A stretch of DNA of 64,000 bases from Palaemon carinicauda (GCF_036898095.1 NC_090751.1:88706804-88770803); one strand, 5' to 3'. Shown: positions 51,462 to 63,835, counted from the first letter of the stretch. Numbers and translations: made by a program. Notes: a model not told the origin generated them from the letters alone.

Positions 51462-52473
51462 GTGCTCCTCCTGTAAGAGAAAGAGAACATGAGTATGGGG
51501 GAGTCATAAGAATGACTTCTATTCTAAAGTTAAATATTAAAGGATTAATCTTTAACTTAATATTAAGTGGTATAAACAATGTGATGTTCAGAGAATGGGT
51601 GGAAAAGAAGGAGAAAGACACATACTCCGTGTAACCCGCCCGGCTGGTTACCGTAACCTTATCCATAGGTAATTTGTTGTGACCGAGGGCACAGGACAGA
51701 ATTCTTCATAGAATGCCAGGAAGGCAGTGGGAATTCTAGTGGGAATTGCCAAGGATATAAAACTGGGACTGAGGCCACTCAGACCATAGAATTGGGAACG
51801 TGGAAGATCCCATAGGGTAACGGTTTCTGGCAACCAGCCGTGCTAAGATACACACAGCATGCTGGAAATTTGTGATATGCAAGAAGACAGCATGGTTATT
51901 AATAGAACGGTAAGATAATACCTATCTATTTATGTAGTCAAACCATCTGGTTGCAATGTAGGGCTATCAGCATGAGATGATAGCTAGTAGAAGGGGTGCA
52001 AGTCGCTTTGACGCCTCCTGAAGGATCCGGCAGACCGACGGCACGCCAGAGGCCGCTTCAGCAGAGTTTCTGGAATTAAGGAAGACAAATATATAAGTCA
52101 GGGGTAATACCAGGATGGCGGCCTCCGGCACAACGGGGGCACGCCGGCGGGGAGCGGCGGCTCCGGCAGCCGAAGGTTGCCGGCATGGTGACAGGGACAA
52201 GGAAAGGGCTATAGCAGAACCGGACTGCCGGCTGTGGATGCCGGCACTCCGGGGGCCGGACTGGTGGACGGACGACCGAAGCTATGAGGTATGAGGGAAG
52301 GCCATCGGCTGGACGCCGACGGGAGGCGGCAGTCCCCCGGCACACGGAGGACTGACGGCCCAGGGGGCAAGGAATGTGTCACCAAGGGTGGGAGGTGGGT
52401 ATCACCGACAGGGGGGACGGCAAGGGGCCGACACCAGGATAGTGAAAGAGACAGAAGGAGGGATGTAGGGGTA
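51462..52473 (-). other. Element D 5' leader, truncated
   Basis: Homologous to the B leader, including the GC-rich CCGGC-word core at about 52010-52440 and the CCCGCCCGGCTGGTTACCGT block at 51637-51655. Homology ends near 52473. Confidence 0.75.
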
Positions 52474-52814
52474 GCAAATCCTACACCTGCGTTGGCCTGT
52501 CTCTAAGGTAAAGTGGCAATAAAACACATTTTATATTTATTATTTCTTTATAATTATCTTTTTTACATGCTTCTTTCATATTATGCAGTTATGTTATTGT
52601 TACAGTATATGTAATTATGTGTAGCCATTTATTAAGGATTTATTATGGGTTTTTAGGCTGAGGAACGAATTAAATGAATTACCATGTATTCTTATGGGAA
52701 AATTTGTTTCTACATCCGAAGTTGGTTGTGGAACGAATTAAATTCGTATGTAGAGGTACCACTGTATACAGTAAATGTACGTTTCCTCCCTCGTAATCAT
52801 TACTTCCTTAGTTT

Positions 52815-53490
52815 CCTCCTCATTATTATTATCACAAGTCAAGCTATAACCCTGGTTGGAAAAAAAAGATGCTATACACTCAAGGGCTCCAACAGGGAAA
52901 AATAGCCCAGTGAGGAAAGGAAATAAGGAAATAAATAAACTACAAGATAAACAACAAACAACCAAATTTAAGAAAAGCAACAACACCAAACTACATCTCC
53001 CATATCCAAAACAAACAAGGGAAAGAGAAATAAGATAGAACAGCATGCACAAGTGTACCATCAAGCAAGAGAACTCTAATCAAAGACAGTGGAAGGCCAT
53101 GGTACAGAGGCTATGACACTACCCAAGACTAGAGAACAATGGTTTGATTTTGGAGTGTCCTTCTCCTACAAGAGCTGCTTACCATAGCTAAAGAGTCTCT
53201 TCTACCCTTACCAAGAAGAAAGTAGCCACTGAACAATTACAGTGCAGTAGTTAACTCCTTGAGCAAAGAAGAGCTGTTTGGTAATATCAGTGTTGTCAGG
53301 TGTATGAGGACAGAGGAGAGTATGAAAAGAATAGGTAAGACTATTCAGTGTATATGTAGGCAAAGAACATTGAGCCGTAACCAGAGAGAGGGATCCAATG
53401 TAGTACCGTCTGGCCAGTCAAAGGACCCAATAACTCTCTAGCTGTAATATCTCAAGGGGTGGCTGGTGTCCTAGCCAACCTACTACCTAC
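52815..53490 (-). mobile_element. TAA-tailed retroposon-like repeat, copy 3
   Basis: Reverse-complement copy of the repeat at 3665-4021 and 11520-11990. The (AAT)n end is at 52828-52838 (ATTATTATTAT) and the body extends to about 53490, longer than the other copies, so the family is at least 650 bp. No RT motifs recognised. Confidence 0.75.
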
Positions 53491-53648
53491 ATAAAATTAT
53501 TCTACAAGAAGTCTGCACAGAAATCTCTGAAGTTTTATTTTCTATATGCTTCCTTAGCTTTTCTGATTCAAGGCTCCTGGGAACAAAACTGTCTTACTTA
53601 TGATACAAAATCACCATTGAAAACAAACAAATAAGATTATACTGTATC

Positions 53649-55086
53649 TTTTTGGGCTCAAGTCATGTCGTCCTGATGGAAGGTTCCTTCAGTAGCTTCA
53701 TAAGGGTATATATGACTACAGTAGATATTCCCAGAGAATTAAACTAAAGGTTTCACAGAATTCTAACTTCTGGCGCGAGTACCCATAAGGTTTCCCTTTA
53801 GGATATTGTATAAGAACAGGGGACGTATGCTTGACACGCCACATAGCTATCTGCACCCCACATAGCGATTACGCTTTGAGGGGGAAGTGTGGCAAGTTAC
53901 GGGAGGAGCCGTTACAAGGTTCTCCTCCTCCATTACTGTTACGGTACTCGGCGACGTCAACATCCGGTCGCCATGTTGGCCGCCATCTGGGTTGACGTCA
54001 CCAATGCGCGCCATCCTCATTCCTTCTCACATAGCGTTTATGACAAGGTGCTTTTCCCAGTTTTTCGCTAAGTGATCCATTATGTCGCAATCTTCAGCCT
54101 CGCCTTCTTCTGGAAAGTTGAGTACCATATTCTTGTATTGTATAAATCAGCTCTAGCCATAAAGTAACTCCTTTTTATCTTAAAATACTGTGTTTTGTGG
54201 TGGAGCTGTGCCTTGACCGGAGGCATCATGTCGGATGCTGTTGTTCGCCTCGCATGCTTTAATTAGTTAGCCAGAAAAACCTTACCCGGTCTTATAACTA
54301 ATTATCAGCATTAGTTATTTAGTCTTCATTGCTAGGAATTAGTTATATTATGCCTATAGTATCCATTTTCGGAATGAATACAATCCGCATAATATAACTA
54401 ATTCCTAGCAATGAAGACTAAATAACTAATATTGATAATTAATTAAAAGACCGGGAAGGTTGTTCAGTCTGACTAAATAAAGCATGCGAGGCGAACAACA
54501 GAGTCATGGATGACGCCTCCGGTCAAGGCACAGCTCCGCCATAATACACGGTATTTTAAGATAAAAAGACGTTACTTTACGGCTAGAGCTCATTTATACA
54601 ATACAAGAATATGGTACTCAACTTTCCAGAAGAAAGAGAGGCAGAAATTTGCGACATTATGGATCACTTAGCGAAAAACTGGGAAAAGCACCTAGTCATA
54701 TACGCTACATGAAAAGGAATGAGGAAAGCGCACTCTGGCGGCATCAATCCAACATGGCGGCCAGATGTGATGTTGCCGAGTACCGTTACAGTAACGAAGG
54801 AGGAGAGTTTTGTAACATCTCCTCCCATACTTGCCACATTTCCCCCTCGAAGCGTAAACGCTATGTGGGGTGCAGATAGCTATGTGGCGTGTCAAGCATA
54901 CGTCCCGTTATTATACGATATCCTAAAGGGAAACCTTATGGGTACTTGCGCCAGAAGTTAGAATTCTGTGAAACCTTTAGTTTAATTCTCTGGGAATATC
55001 TACTGTAGTCATATATACCCTTAGGAAGCTACTGAAGGAACCTTCCATCAGGACGTCATGGCTATCTCACCCAAAAATAGATTTTT
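53649..55086. repeat. 1.44-kb palindromic DIRS derivative
   Basis: Arms of about 700 bp (53660-54357 and 54393-55070) are inverted copies around a 35-bp centre (CTATAGTATCCATTTTCGGA...). Both arms carry the DIRS left-repeat and early-leader sequence of the E subfamily, including the ATGTCGCAATCTTCAGCCTC block. The left end has the left-type tip TTTTTGGGCTCAAG; the right end has the right-type tip GGCTATCTCACCCAAAAATA. No gag, RT or YR remains. Confidence 0.88.
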
Positions 55087-55138
55087 GAGCTCAAGCCATG
55101 ACGTCCTGATGGAAGGTTCCTTCAGTAGCTTCCTGAGG

Positions 55139-55708
55139 GGTAGTAGGACAGAATGCCTAATGACATAATGCCTAAGGACAGAATACCTAAGGACAAAATG
55201 CCTAATTCCTCAACACGGACAAAATGCCTAACAGGCATAATGCCTAATGGACAAAATGCCTAATATATAAACTGCCTATCGGACTAAACACCTACCAGGC
55301 AAAAGGATCTTATTTAGCATTTTTAAATCAATTATTCGGGAAAGGCAGAAAAAAAAACTTACAATTCTTTTCCCTAACCAAATTTCTTTATCAACCATTT
55401 AATTTTTTGTAACAATCATTCGCATCCATATCTATAAGTCCTCCATAATGCCAAATATATGCTAGAGTCATTGAATTTCATAGCAGTATGAAGTAAACTA
55501 AGCCGCCTTGGCCGAGGTCAGTACTCTATAGAGTGCTAAGCTATCTAGTTCACTTTTTTATCCCTTTTTAGATGTTTTGTCCATTAGGCATTTTGTATGT
55601 TAGGCATTTTATCCATTAGGCATTTTGTCCGTGTTGGGAAATTAGGCATTTTGTCCTTAGGCATTCTGTCCTTAGGCATTATGTCATTAGGCGTTCTGTC
55701 TGCTCACG
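55139..55708. mobile_element. 570-bp inverted-repeat element with 8-bp target duplication (hAT-like size)
   Basis: Flanked by TCCTGAGG (55131-55138 and 55709-55716). The ends form inverted repeats of about 130 bp composed of subrepeats GGACAAAATGCCTAA, GGACAGAATGCCTAA and GACATAATGCCTAA. The unique centre (about 55310-55570) has no coding capacity. Non-autonomous; class suggested only by the duplication length. Confidence 0.85.
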
Positions 55709-55716
55709 TCCTGAGG

Positions 55717-58331
55717 TTATATATGACTACAGTAGATATTCCCAGAGAATTAAACTAAAGGTTTCACAGAATTCTAACTTCTGGCGCAAGTACCCATATG
55801 GTTTCCCTTTAGGATATCGTATAATAACAGGGGACGTATGCTTGACACCCCACATAGGTATCTGCACCCGACATAGCGTTTACGCTTCGAGGGGGAAGTG
55901 TGGCAAGTATCAGGAGGAGCCGTTACAAAACTCTCCTCCTGCGTTACTGTTACGGTACCTAACGATGTAAACAAACGGCCGCCATCCTGGTTTACGTCAC
56001 ATCCGCGCGCTTCATTCCTGTTTCTGTAGCCTACCTGAGCAGAGTGTTTTTTCCCAGTGTTCGCTATTTAATTGCATCATGTCGCAATCTTCAGCCTCGC
56101 CTTCTTCTGGAAAGTTGAGTACCATATTCTTGTATTGTATAAATAAGCTCCAGCCGTAAAGTAACGACTTTTTATCTTTAATTCTTGTGTTTTGTGGTTG
56201 AGCTGTGCCCCGACCGGAGGCATCATGTTTCGACGCTGTTGCTCGCCTCGCATGCTTTATCTAGTTAGCCAGAGCAACCTTCCCGGTCTTATAACTAATA
56301 ACTTCATTAGTTATTTAGTCTTCATTGCTAGGAATTAGTTATATTATGCGTTAGTATTCGTTTAGGCAACACTGTTAGCCTACCCTATGCTAGATTGCTA
56401 GCCTAGCCCCTAGGCTCGATAGCCTAGTGTTCATGTTTACTTCTTGCATGATATAATAAGTGTTCCTAGTGTTATTTTATAAAATGAAGATATAGGCATT
56501 TATACAAACAAGATTCAGTGATTGCACAGATGTTATTTCGCCTTCTAGGGAGTATACAATGGGTTTCGGTGATATTGGCAGTCATCTCCCTTGCCCCTAA
56601 CCTAATGCTGGGGCTATTGTATACTCTCTTACCTCCCCAGTTACCTTTCCAAAGGTAATCTCCTCCCTCTGAGGTAGCCTAGGCTACATCCTACCCCTCC
56701 TTACCTCGATATGCTTTCGTGTAAGGTTAGGCTAGGATTTTTCCTACCCCACTCCTTGCCATAGTTCATGCGCTTTGAGTTTGGGACGGAACCTCAGAGT
56801 ACTAGTCGTTCACCCCCCAGCCCCCCATTAGGAGAATGTACCCTCCTTTGGGTCCCTGCTGGAGGGTGAAGGTGGTGGGGCTCTACCCTTTCCCCTAGTC
56901 CACACTTGGTTGGGTTAAGTCCCGTCCTCCCTGTGGCCTAGCGACTTGTCCTCCCCCTGCCCTTCCTGGTCTAGGAAATTAGCTCACCTAGTCTAGGTTA
57001 GGCAGTCAGTGGGATTCTGCTTCTTTATAGTTTAGGACAGGACATTAGTATTGTACCTACTCTGTGCTAACCTATCCTAGGCTGGAGAATGGACTCTTCC
57101 TACCTAGACAGGCTAGCCCTGAACAGAATCTCCCCCCCTCTGGGGGTGTTGGTGGGAACTACGCTCCCCCCATACACCCCCCTCAGGACTCTCTCCCCTC
57201 CCCTCTATCCCTTTGGTGTTGGCTTAGCCTTCACACCCCTGTTCGCCGTCCTACAACTCCACCGAGTGCCAGTGGGTTGCCGGTTTGGCTCGGTCCTTTC
57301 GTTGGTGGTTAGTACGTACTGCTATGCTGCCCGCATATAGTCAAACTATGGGCTAGCATTCGTCGGTCGGTCTGCCGGCGGAGGACCTCCCTTCTTTGAG
57401 TATTCTTCGGCCCTCCCTTGGGCCGCCACTCGCAACATAGCCGACTACCGGCTCTCTGCCGCCGGATGAAAGGTAGTACCCCTCCCTTTCATTTCAACAC
57501 TTCTTCCAGAGGAAGATTGGATTGGGTACTGGGTATTACCATTCCCTCTCTCTCCTCCTATCCTATCCCTCTCTCTCTTAGTGCCAGTCCACTGCCGCCC
57601 CCCCCACTCTGCCGACGCCAGCTGTCAGAAACTTCGGTGCCCTACCTGTCTCATTGAATGATGTCAGTGTCGGTTACCGTCGCCAGCCGCCTGCCGGCTG
57701 CCGGGGGCGGCGATCTGCCATCACCTAAGGTGTCACCTTCTCTCTCTGCCACATAGACTGATGGCTGGGAAGAGTCCATCGTTGATGGGGACCTGCTGGC
57801 GCCACCAATCCTGACATTACAGTGGACAGTCACTCCTCCCTCCTGCCGGCAGCTAATATTGTGCAGCTATGGATAATAGCCAGTACACCTATGGTATAGT
57901 TATACCCTAGACTGAAAACTATTATGTATTGTTGTACAGTATAAAATTTCCAGCATATTCTGCGCTTCCATGTGCAGTCTCTTGCCGGGACCTAATCTGA
58001 TAAGGGGGCTTATACACTGAATGAATTCAGCTTCCCCCTCTTACTGTACCTAATTCCCTAGAGGAAGCCTAAGCTTGGCTCATCCAGCACAGATGTTCTT
58101 CCTCTCCCTAGGGCCCATGATGGTCCTCTTGAATTAGTTACAGTATGGGGTCGCGGCAATTGGCTGGGCGGGATACACAAATATGTGTCTTTCCTACCTC
58201 CTTTCCGGCTTACCTATCCTAAGCCTATACACACTGGAATCTTATATTATAAGTTTACTAACTTATTCTAAGATTAATGTAAGTCATGTTTGTATTGACT
58301 TCCTAATACTCATTTCCTCTTTCTTTTACAG
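55717..58331 (+). other. Element E left repeat (rest) and 5' leader
   Basis: Left repeat continues to about 56000 with a TTACGTCA variant at 55992-55999. The leader has the conserved ATGTCGCAATCTTCAGCCTC start at 56079, a CT-rich part (56560-57300) and a GC-rich CCGGC core (57360-57860). It ends in TTTCCTCTTTCTTTTACAG just before gag. Confidence 0.75.
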
Positions 58332-60267
58332 GAGTATGTGAAGTGTGAGAGCGCCTTCTGCGGCGTTCGTCGCCCTAACTTCCACTGCCAACTGGCATGC
58401 CGGACCCACGCCAGCTGTTCCATCACAAAGGGGAACCTTCGGTATTGGGATCTGCAGGGCTGTAACATCTGCAAGGGTCTGCTTGATGCCGCGTTTGACA
58501 ACCCTCCGTCAGCAGAGGTTATGGATAACGCCCGAGAGAAACTGCGCAAGTGGGTGCGCGGGTTTCAGAAGAACTCCACGGGGCCCTATCTCCCAAGCGA
58601 GAAGATGAGAGCCATGCTCTTCCCTAAGGCATCTGCTGATGCCGTTATCCCTAAGGATGAGATCCCCTGCGTCCAAATAACGGTCGAACCGGATTTTGCG
58701 GCCGCTCTCTAAGATTGTCATCTCGACGAGGTGGAGAGGATGTCGGATGTGTCCAAAAATACAGAAAGGACCCTCATGACGGAGGGTCAAGAAGAGGAAG
58801 AGGATCAGGTGGAGACCCCGGATTCTGAGGACGAGGTCGCCAGTGCGCTCTCCGTGACTTCCGTCGTGGTCTCTGAACTCGTCCCCTCTACATCTGCCAC
58901 CCCGATACCTTTGGTACTGGGCACCCAGGATACCATCCAAGCTCTGGTGGCATTCCTGGACGAGAAGTTCCGCAAGGGGCATGTGGACCTCAAGAGGGAG
59001 CTTCTGACCTTGAAGAAGCAGCCGAAGAAGATCTCCGTCAAGGATCGTCCCCCCCTGTTCAGTGACCAATCCCTGGCGGCATGCAAAACGTATGCCAATC
59101 ACGACCGGACGCATCTTCATCAATGATAAGCTAGGAGCCGTCCCTCTCGAAGAGGTGGAGTTCTACCCTAGCTTCGACGCCTACCCGGACTGTTACATCC
59201 GTCTCAAGTCCCAACCAGTCTCCAAGGAGGAGACTGAGCCTAAGGAGGTCATAGTGTTTGACCACGCCAAGGCTCAAGCTATGCTGGCTGACTGCCTCAG
59301 GAGCAGAGGATACACCAACTCCAAGATGTCAGCTTTGAGCAAGAAGCACCCGTCTTTTCTTGCTCCTACCACCATGGTCTTTCCCTTCGCGGAAAAGGCC
59401 CTGAATTCCGTGTTAAAGGCGGTGGAGGAAGGATAACCCTGCCCTACATTGGAGGAATGTAGGCCTCTCTCCCTCGCCCTACCTCCCAATGATGAAAGCT
59501 GGAAGGACATCCAGCTTACCTTCACGGTTGGAAAGCTGGAGGCTGACGTCGCTGGACGTCAGTTTAATGAAGACCTCCCCAAGCTCACCGACTACCTCTT
59601 GCGTCGGAAACAAGACACGAAAGAGAGGCTGGCCGCCTCTCTGTCTCTTCAAGTACAACTTGAGACAATGGCCGGGGACATTCAGGTCCCAGGCTACTAC
59701 ATGGTCCTTGCAAAGACCCACCTTGCGACCTTGCTGAATTACTTGTACAGCTTCATGAAGGCCCGAAGAGCCTGTAGAGAGTTCGTGTTTGTGGACGCTA
59801 CCGTTAAACACGAACCCCGGAAACTGATTTCTTCCAACATGTGGGGCAAATACCTTGTAACAGTAGACCTGGTGAAAGAGATTGCAGACAAAGCCGCCAC
59901 TGAGAATCGGAACCTTCTCAATAAGTGGGGCATGCCCCGAAAGAGGAAATCTTCTCAGGATGAGGGTCCACAGCCTAAGAAGAACTCCAACAAGCCCCGA
60001 CCCCAGCAGCGTCAGGCCAAACGCCAGTTTACGGCACCCGCTACTTCCCAGTTGGTGGCTCAGCCCCAACAGACCTTTCAGTTGGTCCCTCAGCCGGTGG
60101 TGACTGAGTCACCAGTCTTCACACCTGCCTACGAAAGGCAGTCAACTACCTTTTGTCCCAAAGGTAGAGGCTCCGGCAGACACTCCTCTCGACGTCTATC
60201 CAGAGGGAGAGGAAGAAGGGGAGCAGGCGGCCGAGGTGGTAAATCCTCAGGAAACCAGAAGCGATGA
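58332..60267 (+). pseudogene. Element E gag, interrupted
   Basis: Starts GAGTATGTGAAGTGTGAG after the acceptor-like CAG (no ATG in frame at the usual place). Cys/His N-terminus intact (CESAFC...LACRTHASC...CNIC). In-frame TAA at 58710, frameshift near 59085, and in-frame TAA at 59434 where relatives have Lys. The core (RQFNEDLPKLTDYLLRRKQD, RRACREFVF) and RGRGRRGAGGRGG tail remain. Confidence 0.9.
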
Positions 60268-62085
60268 AATGCTTCCGGTGGGAGGAAGACTCCGCCTCTT
60301 CCAGGATCGTTGGACCTTCGATCCTTGGGCTCACAGCATCGTCAAGAAGGGACTAGGGTGGAGCTGGATAAAACTACCTCCAGTCTTCCACCAATTCTTC
60401 CAACCCTCAACCCCCCACCAGGAAGAATATGTCCGAGAACTCTTGAACAAGAAGGTGATCAAGAGGGTAAAGTCCACCAGGTTCCAGGGAAGACTGTTTT
60501 GTATTCCCAAGAAAGATTCAGACAAACTCAGAGTCATTCTGAACTTGTCCCCTCTCAACAAGTTCATTGCGAACAACAAATTCAAGATGCCGACTCTTCA
60601 ACAGATAAGAGTCCTACTGCCTCACAAGGCTTACGAGGTCTCAATAGACCTGGTGGACGCATACTGAGACATTCCAATGAATCACCAAGCTTCCTCCTAT
60701 CTAGGATTCAAGCTTCAAAGAAGACAATACGCCTTCAGGGCCATGCCCTTCGGACTCAACGTGACCCCAAGAATCTTCACGAAGCTCGCAGACACAGAGG
60801 CGTCCAGGTGATGGCTTACCTGGACGCTTGGCTGGTCTGGGCGACATCGTCAGAAGAATGCTCGCGTGCCTGCAGAAAGGTGACCCAGTTCCTGGAACAT
60901 CTGGGTTTCAAAATCAACACCAAAAAGTCTCGACTGTCTCCAGCTCAGAAGTTTCAATGGTTGGGAATCCATTGGAACCTTCAGTCACACCGTCTTTCCA
61001 CCCCTCTGAAGAAAAGGAAGGAAATAGCCGGATCTGTCAAGAGACTTCTAAAATCCAAACAGATTTCAAGATGACAACAGGAACGAGTGCTTGGCTCCCT
61101 CCAGTTCGCCTCAGTGACAGACCCAATGCTACGAGCACAGCTAAAAGATGCATCGGGAGTCTGGAGACGAAACGCATCCATCGCTCGAAGAGATCTCAAG
61201 AGACCTCTGCCAACCAGGCTTCGCTCACTCCTAAAGCCATGGTCGGAGGCAAAGACCCTGAAAAGATCAGTTCCTCTTCAACCACCACCTCCGTCGGTCA
61301 TCATCCACACGGATGCCTCGCTAGAAGGATGGGGAGGCCACTCCCACCAGCGACGAGTTCAAGGAACATGGTCTCCCCTATTCAAGACATTTCACATCAA
61401 TATCTTGGAGGCCATGGCGGTTCTTCTCACTCTGAAGAAACTGTCTCCTCGTCCTTCGATCCACATCCGTCTCACTCTGGACAGCGCCGTTGTGGTCAGA
61501 TGTCTCAACTGTCAGGGCTCACGATCGCCCCAACTCAACCAGGTGCTGTTACCCATCTTCCGCCTAGCGGACAGGAAGAGATGGCACCTCTCAGCAGTTC
61601 ACCTACAAGGATTCCGCAATGTGACGGCGGATGCTCTATCGAGGACAAGCCCCATAGAGTCGGAATGGTCCCTAGACGCAAGATCATTCTCCTTCATCTC
61701 CCGTCAAGTCCCAGAAATGCAGATCGACCTCTTTGTGACGAGCGACAACAACCAACTTCCTCTGTACGTGACTCCATACAAGGACCCCAAAGCGGAAGCG
61801 GTGGACGCCATGTCCCTGAATTGGAACAGATGGTCCAAGATTTACCTGTTTCTTCCACCCAACCTTCTGCTGAAAGTCCTCTCCAAACTAAGAACCTTTA
61901 AGGGAACAGCAGCCCTAGTGGCACCCAAGTGGCCCTGGAGAAACAGGTTCCCTCTAGTCCTGGAGCTACAACCCAAGCTGATCCCTCTGCCGGACCCAGT
62001 TCTCTCCCGGCAGGTTCAGAAGTCGACTGTCTTCACTTCATCAAAGAAAACCCGAGACCTTCATCTCATGATTTTGTCTCCCTAG
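60236..62085 (+). pseudogene. Element E RT-RNase H, inactivated
   Basis: RT starts in the gag overlap. A TGA at 60665 replaces Trp in DAYW. A deletion of about 25 bp near 60797 shifts the frame. Motif C reads YLDAWLVWATSSE, with Ala replacing the second catalytic Asp. A TGA occurs at 61072. RNase H reads HTDASLEGWGGH, NILEAMAV, LTLDSAVVVRCL and NVTADALSR without loss of the acidic residues. The frame ends ...LHLMILSP like A and D. Confidence 0.9.
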
Positions 62086-63049
62086 CCGTGAAGAAAAGGT
62101 TTGGAATCTCGAAGAAATGTTTAGACTTCCTAGAGGAATACAAAACAAAGTTTACCAGAAGGCAATATGAGTCATCCTGGAAGAAGTGGGTGTCCTTCGT
62201 CAAGGCAAAGAATCCTACGGAAATAACCATAGATTTCTGTATATCCTTCTTCATTCACCTTCATGGACAAGGCTTAGCAGCCAATACGATTTCCACTTGT
62301 AAATCAGCCTTGACAAGACCACTACTGTATGCCTTCCAGATAGACTTGTCCAACGAAATCTTTAACAAACTTCCGAAGGCATGTGCTAGACTCCGTCCTG
62401 CACCTCCACCAAGACCCATCTCCTGGTCTCTGGATAAGGTGCTCCATTTTGCCTCTAGCCTGGACAATGAATCTTGCCCTCTGAAAGACTTGACTCAAAA
62501 AGTAATTTTCCTTTTTGCTCTCGCCTCGGGAGCACTAGTCAGTGAAATAGTGGCTTTATCTAGAGAAGAGGGCCAGATACAAATCGACGAAACAGGGAAA
62601 CTTACCCTCTTCCCTGACCCAACGTTTCTTGCTAAGAATGAACTCCCTACTAAGAGGTGGGGCCCATGGAAAATCTGCCCTCTGAAGGAAGATGTCTCTC
62701 TATGCCCAATAGAGAGTCTAAAGGTCTATCTTTGAAGAACTTCAGACTTTGGCAGAGGACAACTCTTTAAAGGAAAAACATCGGGTAGTGATTTGTCACT
62801 TAAACAACTAAGGGCGAAAGTCACCTACTTTATTCGCAGAGCGGATCCTGACAGTACACCCGCAGGTCCTGATCCTACAAAAGTCGCCTCTTCCCTAAAT
62901 TTCTTCCAAGAAATGAGTTTCGAAAGCCTTCGATCTTTCACAGGCTGGAAATCCTCAAGAGTGTTCTTTAAACACTATGCATAGCAGGTGCACGAACTCA
63001 AAAAATTTTTGGTAGCCGCAGGTAGTGTATTGAAACCTGCTACTTAGTG
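61929..63049 (+). pseudogene. Element E tyrosine recombinase, catalytic residues lost
   Basis: Homologous to the A and B YR. The first Arg motif reads ASGALVSEIVALS (Arg to Leu), and the His-x-x-Arg box reads AGPDPTKVASS (both lost). TGA near 62733 and TAG immediately after RVFFKHYA. No active recombinase is possible. Confidence 0.92.
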
Positions 63050-63835
63050 CTGCGTAGGACAGTGAGTTATTTCGGGACTCTAACTCAACAGGTGCCTGTG
63101 TTGACCATAGTGCGATACATAGAGATTTTAAGTGCCACTTAGTAGCACGAAAGACTGTTCTTCTACAAGGTGAAGTAACATAGACTTGAACACGTGTGCC
63201 ACATGTTTATTTGGACATGAAGTGTATTGTGACTTAAAAGACTTTTAGTTCCTTTGGAACCCATGTGTGTAACGGCAAGTTTTTCCTTTTCAGATTCCAC
63301 ACCCTTGTCTTATGTAGTCCTCAGTCTATGTTTATTAATCAATAATTTTATTGTAAATTATTTATCCTATTTCATATTATCGCGAATATTTTCTAGAATA
63401 AAATAGAATTTTCATACCATATGAGTCTTATTTTGCCCCTCTATATGAAATACACTACTGTTACTAAGCTTTATTTGCCTTTATTATAATTCATGTTATA
63501 ATATTGCTCCTGTCTGATATAAGCTCACCTAAGAAAAGTGAAATATTTGTTCCCACACAAGTACTTAACTTTCCTAATCTGTCTACGAGACCGACAAGAT
63601 CCTCATCTACAGGTGAGTTTGTCTTCATCAGGATACTTCGAGATGTTCCAATCGTCCAAACAGGACTTCCTGCCAGGGGGGCAGGAAGCCATGTCTTAGT
63701 TTATGCCATTGGTAGTGACATGTAACGGAGATGTCACGGTCTCTAAGGTCATCAGACCAAAGGAATATTGTTTGAAGTAGAAGGCACTACCGAAACAAGG
63801 AAAATCCACGATACCCTAATTCTCTGGTACACTTT
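63050..63835 (+). other. Element E 3' UTR
   Basis: Colinear with the other family 3' UTRs (CAGTGAGTTATT..GGGACTCTAACTC; GCCAGGGGGGCAGGAAG at 63671-63687; AATTCTCTGGTACACTTTCA before the ICR). Confidence 0.8.

Larger units (their letters stand above)
45340..52473 (-). mobile_element. DIRS-type retrotransposon D, 5'-truncated
   Basis: Same family as A and B. Right end at 45340 (AACGGATTTTGAGCG), right repeat to about 45720, ICR 45812-45904, 3' UTR to 46737, YR, RT-RNaseH and an intact gag (49509-51461), then leader. The leader loses homology to the B leader near 52470 and the left terminal repeat is absent. The Tigger sequence resumes immediately. Confidence 0.9.
44007..52764 (+). mobile_element. 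Tigger/pogo-type DNA transposon remnant, interrupted by element D
   Basis: Left inverted repeat CAGTGGAACCTCTACACACG from 44007 and right inverted repeat ending CGTATGTAGAGGTACCACTG at 52764. Both are flanked by TA (44005-44006 and 52765-52766), the Tc1/mariner-superfamily target. Subterminal words (ACATCCGAA, GGAACGAATTAAA, TTCTTATGGGAAAA) are typical of Tigger. Only the N-terminal transposase remnant remains (44270-44450). Element D and other sequence (CT tract, 44962-45339 inverted repeat) fill the middle. Confidence 0.8.

Noticed and set aside
54649..54961. Overlapping open frames in the palindrome (and 55774-55974)
   Set aside because: The same leader sequence read in several frames; non-coding in the intact relatives.
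57064..57340. Pro/Leu-rich open frames in the E leader
   Set aside because: Composition-driven in CT-rich leader; not conserved in B or D.
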